Assembly: GCA_016703125.1 (NCBI GenBank)
Contig: JADJCR010000011.1
Coordinates: 26,526-90,525 of the forward strand
Direction: 5' to 3'
DNA from: Micrococcales bacterium
Lineage (GTDB): Bacteria; Actinomycetota; Actinomycetes; S36-B12; UBA10799
DNA length: 64,000 bases
Part shown: positions 26,297 to 35,225 of the stretch, piece by piece
How positions within the stretch are numbered: position 1 is the first letter of the stretch
How the letters are laid out: every line of letters starts with the position of its first letter
Program-made: the position numbers and the translations under genes
Notes under the pieces: generated by a model
What the model saw: only the letters and a program-made list of their open reading frames with translations
What the model was told of the DNA's origin: nothing
Database searches by the model: none

Positions 26297-27976
26297 TTAC
26301 AGGTCCGCCTCGAAGTCGCCTGCCTCCAGCCGGACCTTCATCAGCGACAGGAAGCGGGCAGCGTCGGCGCCGTCCACCAGGCGGTGATCGTAGGTCAGGG
26401 CCAGGTACACCATGGATCGCACGGCGATGGCCTCGTTGCCCGCGTCGTCCGTCACCACGACCGGGCGCTTGACAACCGCACCGGTGCCCAGGATGCCCAC
26501 CTGCGGCTGATTGATGATCGGGGTGTCGAACAACGCGCCGCGACTGCCGGTGTTCGTCAGCGTGAACGTACCCCCGGACAACTCGTCGGGGCTGACCTTG
26601 TTCGTGCGTGTGCGCTCGGCGAGGTCGGCGATCTTGCGGGCCAGACCCGCGATGTTGAGATCCCCGGCGTGACGGATCACGGGGACCAGCAGTCCGCGCT
26701 CGGTGTCTACTGCGACGCCGAGGTGCTCGCCGTCGTGGTAGGTGACAGTGCCGGCCTCCAGATCCATGCTCGCGTTCAGCTGCGGGAACTGCCGGAGCGC
26801 CTCGCAGGTGGCTCTCGCGAAGAACGGCATGTAGGTCAACTTCACGCCTTGTCGGGCGAAGAAGTCGTCCTTCACTGCCTGCCGAAGTTGCGCGATGCGG
26901 GTGACATCGACCTCCAGGACGGTGGTCAACTGGGCTGACATGGCCAGGGACTCGACCATGCGGGTGGCGATCACCTTGCGCAGGCGGCTCATCGGCTCGG
27001 TGCGGCCGCGCAGGTGCGCCATCTCGGTCCGTGCTGGGGCAGGGGCCGTGGGCGGTTTCGGAGCGGGGGCGGGCGCTGCGGCCGGTGGCGCCGTCTTGGC
27101 CTCGGCGGCAGCCAGAACGTCCTGCTTGCGGATCCTGCCACCGACACCGGTGCCCTTCACCGTGGCCAGATCCACGCCCTTCTCGTTGGCGAGCTTGCGC
27201 ACGATGGGGGTCACGTAGACGGTGTCCTGACCCGGGGCCGTCGCGGCCGGAGCCGCCGCCGGAGCCGTGGGGACTGGAGCCGCTGCCGGAGGTGCCGGAG
27301 CCACCGGGGCGGGAGCGGGCTGGGCGGGAGCGGGAGCGGCCAGAGCCGCAGCCGGGGCGGCGCCCGGTGCGCCGATGACGGCGAGGACCGCACCTACCTC
27401 CACGGTCTCGTCCTCGCTCACCCGGATCTCGGTGAGCACGCCGGCGATCGGGGCGGGGATCTCGGTATCCACCTTGTCCGTGCTGACCTCGAGCAGTGGC
27501 TCATCGACGGCGACGGCGTCGCCGACCTGCTTGAGCCAGCGGGTGACCGTGCCCTCGGTGACGCTCTCGCCGAGAGCCGGCAGAGCCACCGTGGTTCCCT
27601 CGCCGGCCGGCTGGGCTGCAGGGGCAGCAGCTGCCGGAGCGGGTTCGGGCTCGGGCTCGGGTTCGGGTTCGGGCTCGGGAACCGGCGCCGCGGCAGCGGG
27701 GGGCTGTTCGGCTGGGGCCGGGGCGGCAGCCGCCTCGGAGGAGTCGGCTATGACGGCGAGCTCCGCGCCCACCTCGATCACTTCGTCCTCCTGTGCCCGG
27801 ATCTCGGTGAGCACCCCGGAGACGGGGGAGGGGATCTCCGTGTCGACCTTGTCCGTGCTGACCTCCAGCAACGGTTCGTCGGCACTGACGGTGTCGCCGA
27901 CCTGCTTGAGCCAGCGGGTGACGGTCCCCTCGGTGACGGACTCGCCGAGTTGGGGCATCGTGACCGAAGTCGCCAT
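26297..27976 (-). CDS. sucB: 2-oxoacid dehydrogenase E2 (dihydrolipoyl acyltransferase, probably succinyltransferase)
   Basis: A 559-residue multidomain enzyme. Two lipoyl domains (residues 1-77 and about 120-195) each carry VSTDKVDTEI with the lipoyl-lysine. They are joined by Ala/Pro/Glu-rich linkers. A peripheral subunit-binding domain follows (VTPIVRKLANEKGVD with GTGVGGRI), then a catalytic domain ending in the active-site motif TYDHRLVDG. ATG 27976 follows an AAGGAGAC site. It lies immediately downstream of the E3 gene, and both depend on the lipA/lipB products of this window. In actinobacteria this E2 (SucB/DlaT type) can serve both pyruvate and 2-oxoglutarate complexes, so the acyl specificity is uncertain. 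Confidence 0.93.
   Translation of the reverse strand: MATSVTMPQLGESVTEGTVTRWLKQVGDTVSADEPLLEVSTDKVDTEIPSPVSGVLTEIRAQEDEVIEVGAELAVIADSSEAAAAPAPAEQPPAAAAPVPEPEPEPEPEPEPAPAAAAPAAQPAGEGTTVALPALGESVTEGTVTRWLKQVGDAVAVDEPLLEVSTDKVDTEIPAPIAGVLTEIRVSEDETVEVGAVLAVIGAPGAAPAAALAAPAPAQPAPAPVAPAPPAAAPVPTAPAAAPAATAPGQDTVYVTPIVRKLANEKGVDLATVKGTGVGGRIRKQDVLAAAEAKTAPPAAAPAPAPKPPTAPAPARTEMAHLRGRTEPMSRLRKVIATRMVESLAMSAQLTTVLEVDVTRIAQLRQAVKDDFFARQGVKLTYMPFFARATCEALRQFPQLNASMDLEAGTVTYHDGEHLGVAVDTERGLLVPVIRHAGDLNIAGLARKIADLAERTRTNKVSPDELSGGTFTLTNTGSRGALFDTPIINQPQVGILGTGAVVKRPVVVTDDAGNEAIAVRSMVYLALTYDHRLVDGADAARFLSLMKVRLEAGDFEADL
27642..27679. repeat. hexanucleotide microsatellite inside sucB
   Basis: Tandem GGYTCG units, about six, encode an alternating Glu-Pro stretch in the linker after the first lipoyl domain. 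Such in-frame hexamers can gain or lose units without breaking the frame, so the linker length may vary between strains. Confidence 0.7.
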
Positions 27977-27992
27977 GAGTGTCTCCTTGCGA

Positions 27993-29363
27993 TCAGGCGT
28001 GCGCGTGCAGGGGTTTGCCGGCCAGCGCGAGGTGTGTCTCGCCCATGGCCTCGTTCTGAGTGGGGTGGGCATGCACGAGGGCTGCGACATCCTCGGGGTA
28101 CGCCTCCCAGTTGTAGATCAACTGCCCCTCGCCGATGAGTTCGCCGACCCGGCTGCCGACCATATGGATGCCGACCACCGGGCCGTCCTTCTGGCGCACG
28201 AGCTTGATGAAGCCCTGGGTGGCCAGGATCTGGCTCTTGCCGTTGCCCCCGAGGTTGTACTCGTAGGTCTCGATCTCGCCGAACTTCTCCGCCGCCTGGG
28301 CCTGCGTGTAACCGACGGAGGCGACTTCGGGCTCGCAGTAGGTGACGCGCGGGATGCCGGCCTCGTCGATCGGTGCAGGATTGCGCCCTGCCAAGTGCTC
28401 GGCCAGGTAGATGCCCTGGGCGAATCCACGGTGCGCCAGCTGCAGGCCAGGGACGATGTCGCCGACCGCGTAGACGCCGGGCACGTTGGTCTGTAGGTGG
28501 TCGTCCACCGGCACGAAACCCCGGTCGAGAGTGACCCCGTTCTCCTCGTACCCGACACCGGAGGTGCGGGGCCCGCGGCCCACCGCGACCAGCAGCACGT
28601 CGGCGGTGAGGCTGGTCCCGTTCTCCAGCGCGACCGTGACGGACGAGTCGTCCTGGGTCGCGCTCGTGAACTTCACACCCGTGTGGAACGCGATCTTGCG
28701 CTTGCGGAAGGCCCGCTCCAGGGCCTTCGAGCAGGCCTCGTCCTCAGCCGGCACCAGATGGGGTAGGGCCTCGACGATGGTGACCTCGGTGCCGAAGGAG
28801 GTCCAGACGCTGGCGAACTCAACGCCGATCACGCCGCCGCCAAGCACGATCGCGGTCTTGGGAACCCAGTCCATCTGCAGAGCCTGGTCGCTGGTGATGA
28901 TGCGACCGCCGATTTCCAGGCCGGGCAGCGAACGGGCGTAAGAACCGGTCCCCAGGACCACCGCGCGTCCGCGATAGGTCTGTCCGGCGACCTCCACCGC
29001 GTCCCTGCCGACCAGTTTCCCGGTGCCGGTGACGTAGGTGATGTCCCGGCCCTTCACCAAACCTTGCAGGCCCTTGTACAAGCGGTTGACGACACCGTCC
29101 TTGTACGAGTTGACCTTGGGCATGTCGATACCTTGCAGGGTCGCCTGCACCCCGAAGGCAGCACTCTCGCGGGTGGAGTCCGCCACCTCGGCGGCGTGCA
29201 AGAGGGCCTTGGTGGGGATGCAGCCCCGGTGCAGGCAGGTGCCACCGAGCTTGTCCTCCTCGATGAGGGCGACCTTCTTGCCCAGTTGCGACGCCCGCAG
29301 CGCGCAGGCATAGCCACCGCTGCCACCGCCCAGGATCACGATGTCGAACAGGTCCTCGGCCAC
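27993..29363 (-). CDS. lpdA: dihydrolipoyl dehydrogenase (E3)
   Basis: An FAD/NAD disulfide oxidoreductase of about 456 residues. FAD motif GGGSGGYACALRA, redox disulfide GGTCLHRGCIPTKAL, NAD motif VLGGGVIGVEFA, and the C-terminal His-Glu catalytic pair in HAHPTQNEAMGE. It reoxidises the dihydrolipoyl groups of E2 encoded 16 bases downstream, and of the glycine cleavage H-protein. GTG 29363 (VAEDLFD) follows GAGGAG; a second GTG four codons upstream (29375) is equally in frame, so the start is uncertain by 4 residues. Confidence 0.95.
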   Translation of the reverse strand: MAEDLFDIVILGGGSGGYACALRASQLGKKVALIEEDKLGGTCLHRGCIPTKALLHAAEVADSTRESAAFGVQATLQGIDMPKVNSYKDGVVNRLYKGLQGLVKGRDITYVTGTGKLVGRDAVEVAGQTYRGRAVVLGTGSYARSLPGLEIGGRIITSDQALQMDWVPKTAIVLGGGVIGVEFASVWTSFGTEVTIVEALPHLVPAEDEACSKALERAFRKRKIAFHTGVKFTSATQDDSSVTVALENGTSLTADVLLVAVGRGPRTSGVGYEENGVTLDRGFVPVDDHLQTNVPGVYAVGDIVPGLQLAHRGFAQGIYLAEHLAGRNPAPIDEAGIPRVTYCEPEVASVGYTQAQAAEKFGEIETYEYNLGGNGKSQILATQGFIKLVRQKDGPVVGIHMVGSRVGELIGEGQLIYNWEAYPEDVAALVHAHPTQNEAMGETHLALAGKPLHAHA

Positions 29364-29429
29364 ATCTCTCCTCACGTCGGTACCAGTGGCATCCTCTCAG
29401 CAGATGCGGGTACTGGGCTACCTGGATGC

Positions 29430-30893
29430 CTACCGAGCCGCGTCGCGGGCGAGTTGGATCAGGGTGCGGGCCGCGAACCCGGTGCCGCCCTTGGGCGTGT
29501 ACCCGTGGGGGGTCGCTTCGTTGAACGCCGGACCGGCGATGTCAAGGTGGGCCCAGGGCTGCTCGGAGGGGACGAACGCCTCCAGGAACAGCCCCGCGAC
29601 CAGCATGCCGCCGTACTGCTCGCCGATGTTCTTCATGTCGGCCACCGGGGACTTCAGGCTGGCGCGCAGCGCCTCGGGCAGGGGCATCGGCCAGAACCGC
29701 TCGCCGACCTGTTCACCGGCTGCCTGCACACGACCGGCCAGTTCGTCGCGGTTCGACATCACGGCGGCGACATGGGTGCCCAGTGCGATCATCTGCGCAC
29801 CGGTCAACGTGGCGACGTCGAGCAGTACGTCCGGGTGCTGTTCGGCTGCCAACGCGAGTGCGTCGGCCATCACCAGGCGCCCCTCCGCGTCGGTGTTCAA
29901 GACCTCCACCGTGGTGCCGTCGCGCATGGTGATGACATCACCGGGGCGCTGGGCGGTGCCGCTGGGCATGTTCTCCGCACAGGCGAGGTACGCGCTGATC
30001 CGCACGGGCAGGCCGAGTTCGGCGATGGTGCGGGTGGCGGCGAGGACTGCGGCGGCCCCGGCCATGTCGCACTTCATGGTCTCCATCGACTTCGGGGGCT
30101 TCAGTGACAGACCGCCGGAGTCGAACGTGATGCCCTTGCCCACGAACGCAAGGTGGCGTTTGGCGTCTTTCGGCGCGTACTCCAGGTGGACCAGGCGCGG
30201 GGGATTGGCCGATCCCTGCCCGACGCCCATGATGCCGCCCATGGACTCCCGCAGCAGCCGTTCGGGTTCCCACACGCTCACCTTGACCGGCAGGCCCTTG
30301 CACTGCTTCTTGGCGGTGGCGGCGAACGCAGCCGGGGTCAAGCGCACGGGCGGTTCGTTGACCAGATCGCGTGCGAGTCCGGCCGCCTTCACGTCGGCCA
30401 CCGATTTGCGCTTCACCGCAGACCGCGCGGCACGCGGGGCCGTGGTGGCGACAGTGATCGCGCCGACGGGATCGGTGGCGGGGGACCCGGTGATCTTCAG
30501 CGGGACATGGGCGCCGAGCAGCGCCCCCTCACAGGCCGCGGCGAGCAGCGACTGCGATCCGGTGGGCAGGGCGACGACCACGCTCTTGACAGCGCCGGCG
30601 GCACGCACCGCCGCCCCCGCCGCTTCTCGCACGGCGACGGCGTCGGGTTTCCCGGGCACCCCGACAGCGATCACCGAGTCCGCCACCAGCGGCCCCGGGG
30701 CCGGTATCCGCCACGTCTGACCGCGCTCCGCGGTGCAGCCGATCCGCTCGAGGTCGCGCGCGATTGTGCGGCGCACGGCGGTGGGCAGCGAGCCGCTGAC
30801 GATCTTGAGGGCGTCGTCCTTGGTCACCCCCACCACAACCACCTGGGCACGGGCAGATGTCACATCGCCGTCGCTGATGCGCAATGTCGTCAC
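29430..30893 (-). CDS. pepA: leucyl aminopeptidase (M17)
   Basis: A cytosolic hexameric Zn/Mn aminopeptidase, 487 residues. The N-terminal domain is variable; the catalytic domain carries VGKGITFDSGGLSLKP (Lys and Asp ligands), MKCDMAGAAAVL, and the M17 signature NTDAEGRLVMADAL. ATG 30893 gives the normal length. Divergent from gcvT with a 63-base gap. Role: peptide turnover and release of N-terminal residues. Confidence 0.95.
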   Translation of the reverse strand: MTTLRISDGDVTSARAQVVVVGVTKDDALKIVSGSLPTAVRRTIARDLERIGCTAERGQTWRIPAPGPLVADSVIAVGVPGKPDAVAVREAAGAAVRAAGAVKSVVVALPTGSQSLLAAACEGALLGAHVPLKITGSPATDPVGAITVATTAPRAARSAVKRKSVADVKAAGLARDLVNEPPVRLTPAAFAATAKKQCKGLPVKVSVWEPERLLRESMGGIMGVGQGSANPPRLVHLEYAPKDAKRHLAFVGKGITFDSGGLSLKPPKSMETMKCDMAGAAAVLAATRTIAELGLPVRISAYLACAENMPSGTAQRPGDVITMRDGTTVEVLNTDAEGRLVMADALALAAEQHPDVLLDVATLTGAQMIALGTHVAAVMSNRDELAGRVQAAGEQVGERFWPMPLPEALRASLKSPVADMKNIGEQYGGMLVAGLFLEAFVPSEQPWAHLDIAGPAFNEATPHGYTPKGGTGFAARTLIQLARDAAR

Positions 30894-30956
30894 GCGAGAA
30901 CCTCCTAGCTCCTGCAGCCAACCCTATGTCGCGACGTCAGCGGATACCGTGGGGCA

Positions 30957-32012
30957 ATGTCCAGCCACGCACCTGTCCTTTCCCCGCTGCACGAGGTCCA
31001 TGTCCCTGCCGGCGCCAAGTTCGCGGACTTCGCGGGATGGTCGATGCCGTTGGAGTACACCGGTGTGATCGCCGAGCACACAGCGGTGCGCGACGCGCTG
31101 GGGGTCTTCGACGTGTCCCACCTGGGGACACTGACCGTGCGGGGCCCGGTCCAGGCACTCAACACCGTGCTCACCAACGACCTCGACCGTCTCGAGTCCG
31201 GGCAGGCGCAGGACACGTTGTGCCTGAACGAGGCCGGGGGCGTGGTCGACGACCTCATCGCCTACCGTGTCGGCGCCGCTGAGTTCCTGCTCATCCCCAA
31301 TGCGGCCAATTGCGTCGAGGTGGCCGAGCGCGTGGCGGCCGGGGGCCTCGAGGTCGCTGACGTGACCCGTGAGATCGCGATCATCGCGGTGCAGGGCCCT
31401 GGATCGGACGACTGGGTCGCCCGGTCCGGAATCCCGGAACTGGACTACATGTCCTTCGGCACGGCAATCGTGGCCGGCGTGGCGTGCACCGTTTGCCGCA
31501 CTGGTTACACCGGCGAACGGGGGGTCGAGATCCTGGCACCCGCTGGCTCGGCGGCAGTGGTGTGGGACGAGGTGGTCGCCGCGGGCGCCACGGCCTGCGG
31601 CCTCGGCGCACGCGACACGTTGCGGACTGAGATGGGCTATCCGTTACACGGCCACGAACTGCGACCCGATGTCCCCGCGCGGTGGTCCTCGGTGGCCTGG
31701 GCGGTGGTCACGGACAAAGGCGAATTCGTCGGTCGGCAGCCGTTCGTGGACACCGAGCCCGCCCGCAAGATCGTTGGGCTGCGGGTGACTGGTCGCGGCG
31801 TTCCGCGTGCCGACATGGCGGTGATGGCAGGCGGCAAGGAGGTCGGCGTGACGACCAGCGGCACCTTCTCGCCGACACTGAAGACCGGTATCGCCCTGGC
31901 CCGTGTCGCCCGCGAGGTCGCCACCGGGGACAGCGTGGACATCATGGTGCGGGGGCGCGCCGTCCCCGCCGATGTCGTCAGGTTGCCGTTCGTGCCGGCG
32001 CGGGTGCGCTGA
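30957..32012 (+). CDS. gcvT: aminomethyltransferase, glycine cleavage T-protein
   Basis: A 351-residue tetrahydrofolate-dependent aminomethyltransferase. N-terminal FADFAGWSMPLEYTG with the conserved aspartate, EHTAVRDALGVFDVSHLG (folate site), RTGYTGERGVEIL, and ARDTLRTEMGYPLHGHEL are standard GcvT motifs. The C-terminal GCV_T_C beta-barrel ends at VRLPFVPARVR. It releases ammonia and methylene-THF from the aminomethyl-lipoyl H-protein, which E3 (lpdA in this window) then reoxidises. No gcvP or gcvH is present here. Confidence 0.95.
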   Translation: MSSHAPVLSPLHEVHVPAGAKFADFAGWSMPLEYTGVIAEHTAVRDALGVFDVSHLGTLTVRGPVQALNTVLTNDLDRLESGQAQDTLCLNEAGGVVDDLIAYRVGAAEFLLIPNAANCVEVAERVAAGGLEVADVTREIAIIAVQGPGSDDWVARSGIPELDYMSFGTAIVAGVACTVCRTGYTGERGVEILAPAGSAAVVWDEVVAAGATACGLGARDTLRTEMGYPLHGHELRPDVPARWSSVAWAVVTDKGEFVGRQPFVDTEPARKIVGLRVTGRGVPRADMAVMAGGKEVGVTTSGTFSPTLKTGIALARVAREVATGDSVDIMVRGRAVPADVVRLPFVPARVR

Positions 32013-32678
32013 TCACGACGCGGCCAGCAGGGCCAGGCGCAGTGTCGCCAGACCGCTGAGCGCACCGAGGCCCTCGCCCGGGCCGATTCCGCTCGTGCCC
32101 CACACGCCGGCCTCGCACCGGTCGAGGAAGAACCGCTGCACCGGTTCGTCGCCGCACACAGGCGCTTGCACCGGTGGTAGTTGCCCGGCGATTGCGGCCG
32201 CGGCGGCGCTGACCACGCCGTCGAGGAGGACGGGGACGTCGGCCTCCTGAAGGACCTGCACCAACTGTGCGATGGGCTCGGGCAATTGTGCGTCGGTGCG
32301 GGTGCGAACGTCCTGGACCTTGTCCATCCACTGCTGGTCGTCGATGCCGCTGCCGTACCCGACCACGAGTTGGGGTTCGGCGGCGAAGTGGGTGACGGCG
32401 ACGCTGGCGGCCAGGGTGGTCATCCCGCGCCCGGCCGAGGCCAGCAGGAGCAGGTCGTGCCCCTCGGGAAGGTCCCCGGCCCCGGCGACGAACACAGGCA
32501 CGTCGAGGTGGGCGGCGACCCTCGACGTGGGCGTTTCGCGCCGCGGCCAGGTGGCGCCGTGGTCGGGCGACAGCGCCGAGACCGCCGAAGGGTCGTCGTG
32601 CACCGCGACGACCAGTAGGGGATTCTGCGGCGTGGGGCCGGCACCGACTTCGCGCCACCAGGCGACTTGGGGGTTCAC
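32013..32678 (-). CDS. truncated CobT-like phosphoribosyltransferase homologue
   Basis: A 221-residue protein resembling nicotinate-nucleotide:dimethylbenzimidazole phosphoribosyltransferase (CobT). VPVLLDGVVSAAAAAIA corresponds to the CobT DGF..SAAAL loop, and GIGPGEGLGALSGLATLRLAL to the RLGEGTGAALAL end carrying the catalytic glutamate region. The usual 340-350 residue enzyme has an N-terminal segment and the GIGNTT loop that are not recognisable here. The GTG at 32678 overlaps the P450 stop (GTGA), so it is translationally coupled to the P450. It may be a diverged paralogue with another substrate. Confidence 0.6.
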   Translation of the reverse strand: MNPQVAWWREVGAGPTPQNPLLVVAVHDDPSAVSALSPDHGATWPRRETPTSRVAAHLDVPVFVAGAGDLPEGHDLLLLASAGRGMTTLAASVAVTHFAAEPQLVVGYGSGIDDQQWMDKVQDVRTRTDAQLPEPIAQLVQVLQEADVPVLLDGVVSAAAAAIAGQLPPVQAPVCGDEPVQRFFLDRCEAGVWGTSGIGPGEGLGALSGLATLRLALLAAS

Positions 32679-34105
32679 GGCCGGGCGCGCACGGTGGTGG
32701 GCAGCGGCACGGCCGGTCGCAATGTGATGGCTGACATCATCGGCGGCTCGGGTTCGGAGCCGACGTCCAGGTGCCACCGGCGTGCCAGTGTCGCCAGCAG
32801 CGTCACCGCCTCGGTCCACGCGAAGTGCTCTCCGATGCAGCGGCGGGTGGCGAATCCGAAGGGGAACCACACCCCGCGGGGCACACGTGGAGCCCGTTCG
32901 TCGAAGCGGCCCTGCGCATCCAACCAGCGCTCCGGGTGGAACCGGCCGGCCCCGGCCCAGAACCTCGGGTCACGGTGCAGCGCGAACTGCGAGGCCAGGA
33001 CGACACTGCCGCGGGGGAGGTCCCATCCGGCCACGCGCAGGTCGGTGTCCAGCCAGCGGCCCAGGATCCACGCCGGTGGGTGCAGGCGCATCGACTCGGC
33101 CACCACGGCGTAGGTGCGCGGCAGAGTGGGCAGGTCGCCGGCGACGAGGGGGCGGTCCGGCAACGCGTCGAGTTCATCCTCCAGCCAAGCGCGCACCTCG
33201 GGGTTGTGCGACAGCAGGTTCCAGGACCACGTCAGGGCCAGCGCAGTGGTCTCGTGGCCGGCCAGCACGAGCGTCATGGCCTCGTCGCGGACCTCCTCGG
33301 ACGTGAAGGCCGGCTTCCCGTCCTCGTCGGTCGCATCCAGCAGCAGGGTCAGCAGATCGGTGCCGGCGCGACCCTGGGCGGTCTCGAACCGGCGCCGGGT
33401 GATCATGTCGTCGACGATGGCGTCGAGGTCCTCGATGGCCTGGATCTCCCGGCGACGCCGGGCGGTGGGCACCCTTGACAGCGGGGAACTCCAGGGTCCG
33501 ATGCCGCGGGCGAATCCGGAGAGCACGGTTTCGAGGGCGGCTGCGACCTCAGGGGCCTCACCCCGCAGCTCCACCCCGAAGATCGTCCGCCCGATGACAT
33601 CGAGGGTGAGTTCCGACATGGTCTCGGCGAGGTCGATGCGGTGGCCGTCGGACCACTGCCCATCGGTGACCTGGGCCGCCGCCACCATGTCCTCGACGTA
33701 ACCCTCGATGCGCCGGTTGTGGAACAGGGGCTGGATCGCGCGGCGATGGCGCAGGTGGGTGGCGCCGTCGGCCGTGAGCAAGCCCTCGCCGAGCAAGGGC
33801 CGTGTCATCTGCAGGCCCAGGCTCTTGCGCGTGTGGCGACCGTTGGTGACGAACACGTCCCAGATGGCCTCGGGGGAGAACAGCACGTACACGTTCTCGC
33901 CGCCGAGGGGTACGTAGACGAGGGGCTGGTGACGGGCCGCGAGCGCGGCGAAGAACTCGTGGGGGGATCGGTGGCCGCTGACCATCGTCAGCGCCGCTGC
34001 GAGCGCGTTCGGGCCCGGGGGGCGCGGGACGTCGGGCTGCCGGACCCGCATACTGGCCACCGCGGCCCTGGCGGCATCCGTGCGCTGTGTCACCGTACTG
34101 GCCAT
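32675..34105 (-). CDS. cytochrome P450
   Basis: A 476-residue soluble P450. I-helix oxygen-binding motif LAGHETTALAL, K-helix EXXR (ESMR), PERF-like FHPERW, and the haem-thiolate loop FGFATRRCIGEHFA are all present. The sequence style (NALAAALTMVSG, KSLGLQMTRPLLGEGLLTADG, FHNRRIEGYVEDMV) suits the CYP families that hydroxylate fatty acids or terpenoids. ATG 34105 is chosen because the frame upstream overlaps the divergent hydrolase gene; a second ATG at 34120 is possible. No Shine-Dalgarno sequence, so perhaps leaderless. Ferredoxin partners are not in the window. Confidence 0.92.
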   Translation of the reverse strand: MASTVTQRTDAARAAVASMRVRQPDVPRPPGPNALAAALTMVSGHRSPHEFFAALAARHQPLVYVPLGGENVYVLFSPEAIWDVFVTNGRHTRKSLGLQMTRPLLGEGLLTADGATHLRHRRAIQPLFHNRRIEGYVEDMVAAAQVTDGQWSDGHRIDLAETMSELTLDVIGRTIFGVELRGEAPEVAAALETVLSGFARGIGPWSSPLSRVPTARRRREIQAIEDLDAIVDDMITRRRFETAQGRAGTDLLTLLLDATDEDGKPAFTSEEVRDEAMTLVLAGHETTALALTWSWNLLSHNPEVRAWLEDELDALPDRPLVAGDLPTLPRTYAVVAESMRLHPPAWILGRWLDTDLRVAGWDLPRGSVVLASQFALHRDPRFWAGAGRFHPERWLDAQGRFDERAPRVPRGVWFPFGFATRRCIGEHFAWTEAVTLLATLARRWHLDVGSEPEPPMMSAITLRPAVPLPTTVRARP

Positions 34106-34156
34106 ATATGTAGTGTGCATCGCGACGGTGGTGGCGACGGCAAGTAGGAGGAACGC

Positions 34157-34966
34157 GTGGTGGACGACTGGCGTGACACCCATCTCCCGCAGCTCCACTG
34201 GGCGCCTCGTGGACTGCCGGCCCGATGGAAGTCCGTGCCTGGCTGGGTGGCCCGCATCGCATCGGAGAGCCGGTTCGCCGGTGAGGTGCTGGACTTCGAG
34301 AAGCACCTTCCGCACAGCGGCGGTCCGACCACCACCATCGACCGCCAGGTCCTGGTCGTCCCGGGCTTCGGTTTCGGGGACGCGGCCACCGCACCCATGC
34401 AGCTCGCACTCAGGCGCGCAGGCTTCCGGGTGGTCCGCTCGCACATCCTGGCCAACGTCCGCTGTTCGGACCGTGCGGTCGACCGGCTGGCCGAGGTGGC
34501 ACGGCGCGCGGTCGACGCCGACCACGGTCAGCGCTTGATGGTGGTGGGCCACAGCCGAGGTGGGATGCTCGCCCGCGGACTGGGCGCGCGGCACCCGGAG
34601 CTCGTCAGCACAGCGGTCAGTCTCGGCGCCCCCCTGAACGACGAATTCGCCTTCTACGAGATCCCCCAGCCGATGGTGGGGGCCCTCAGGGTCGTCCACC
34701 AGCGGGATCCGGAGTTGCGCGCCCGCAAGTGCGTGACTGCGCAATGCACCTGCCCGTACATGCAGGCGGTCCACCGGCCGTTCCCGGAAGATGTGGAGTT
34801 GATCAGTTACTACACGACCTCGGACGGGATCGTCGACTGGCGGGCGTGCGTGGTTCCCGGTGCGGAGAACATCGAGGTCAGTGGCTCGCACTTGGGGATG
34901 GGCCTGCGACCGGAGACCGTCGGCCTGGTGGTGCGCCGCCTGATCGCCTCGGCCAACCGGTTCTGA
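34157..34966 (+). CDS. alpha/beta hydrolase, lipase/esterase-like
   Basis: A 269-residue hydrolase. GHSRGG holds the nucleophilic serine, SDGIVDW the acid, and GSHLGM the catalytic histidine, in the right order for a lipase triad. VVPGFGFGD provides the oxyanion-hole region. There is no signal peptide. Starts with GTG 34157 after GTAGGAGGAA. Divergent from the P450 with a 51-base gap rich in AT, so both may be driven from the same region and act on a related lipid (inference). Confidence 0.85.
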   Translation: MVDDWRDTHLPQLHWAPRGLPARWKSVPGWVARIASESRFAGEVLDFEKHLPHSGGPTTTIDRQVLVVPGFGFGDAATAPMQLALRRAGFRVVRSHILANVRCSDRAVDRLAEVARRAVDADHGQRLMVVGHSRGGMLARGLGARHPELVSTAVSLGAPLNDEFAFYEIPQPMVGALRVVHQRDPELRARKCVTAQCTCPYMQAVHRPFPEDVELISYYTTSDGIVDWRACVVPGAENIEVSGSHLGMGLRPETVGLVVRRLIASANRF

Positions 34967-35004
34967 GGCAGCCCTCGCGGCCGGCGTTCTGCACGCGGGG
35001 CCGC

Positions 35005-35078
35005 GAGGTTGGAGTTCGCTCACGGCGTTGGAGAACCCACGCGTGGGTTCTCCAACCTCGTGCCTGTCCTCCAACCTC
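35005..35078. repeat. nested palindromic repeat, copy A
   Basis: A perfect 30-bp palindrome at 35027-35056 (GTTGGAGAACCCACG and its complement) sits inside an outer inverted repeat, GAGGTTGGAG at 35005-35014 and CTCCAACCTC at 35069-35078, all with the same centre. It lies between the convergent 3' ends of the hydrolase and the ECF operon, where a bidirectional terminator would be expected. A second copy is at 45690-45761. Confidence 0.75.
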
Positions 35079-35225
35079 ACGGTGACCATGTGCTGCGTTG
35101 AGCCCCCCACATGTCTGCTGCCAGGGACAGATCCTCAGGGGCCATCGCGGGGCACGCGAGCGTGTCCCGCTTCGCTCTGCACTCGAACCTGGCCGGCGTC
35201 GTGCCCCGCGCTGGTGGGATCGCCC

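Noticed and set aside
27642..27679. GGYTCG repeats as a CRISPR or regulatory array
   Set aside because: They are in frame within sucB and encode the Glu-Pro linker between lipoyl domains; no spacers.
34106..35110. The P450 frame stays open upstream to 35110, as if the protein had a 330-residue N-terminal extension
   Set aside because: The extension runs antisense through the alpha/beta hydrolase, which has an intact catalytic triad and ribosome site; the upstream residues show no domain and look like a shadow of that gene.
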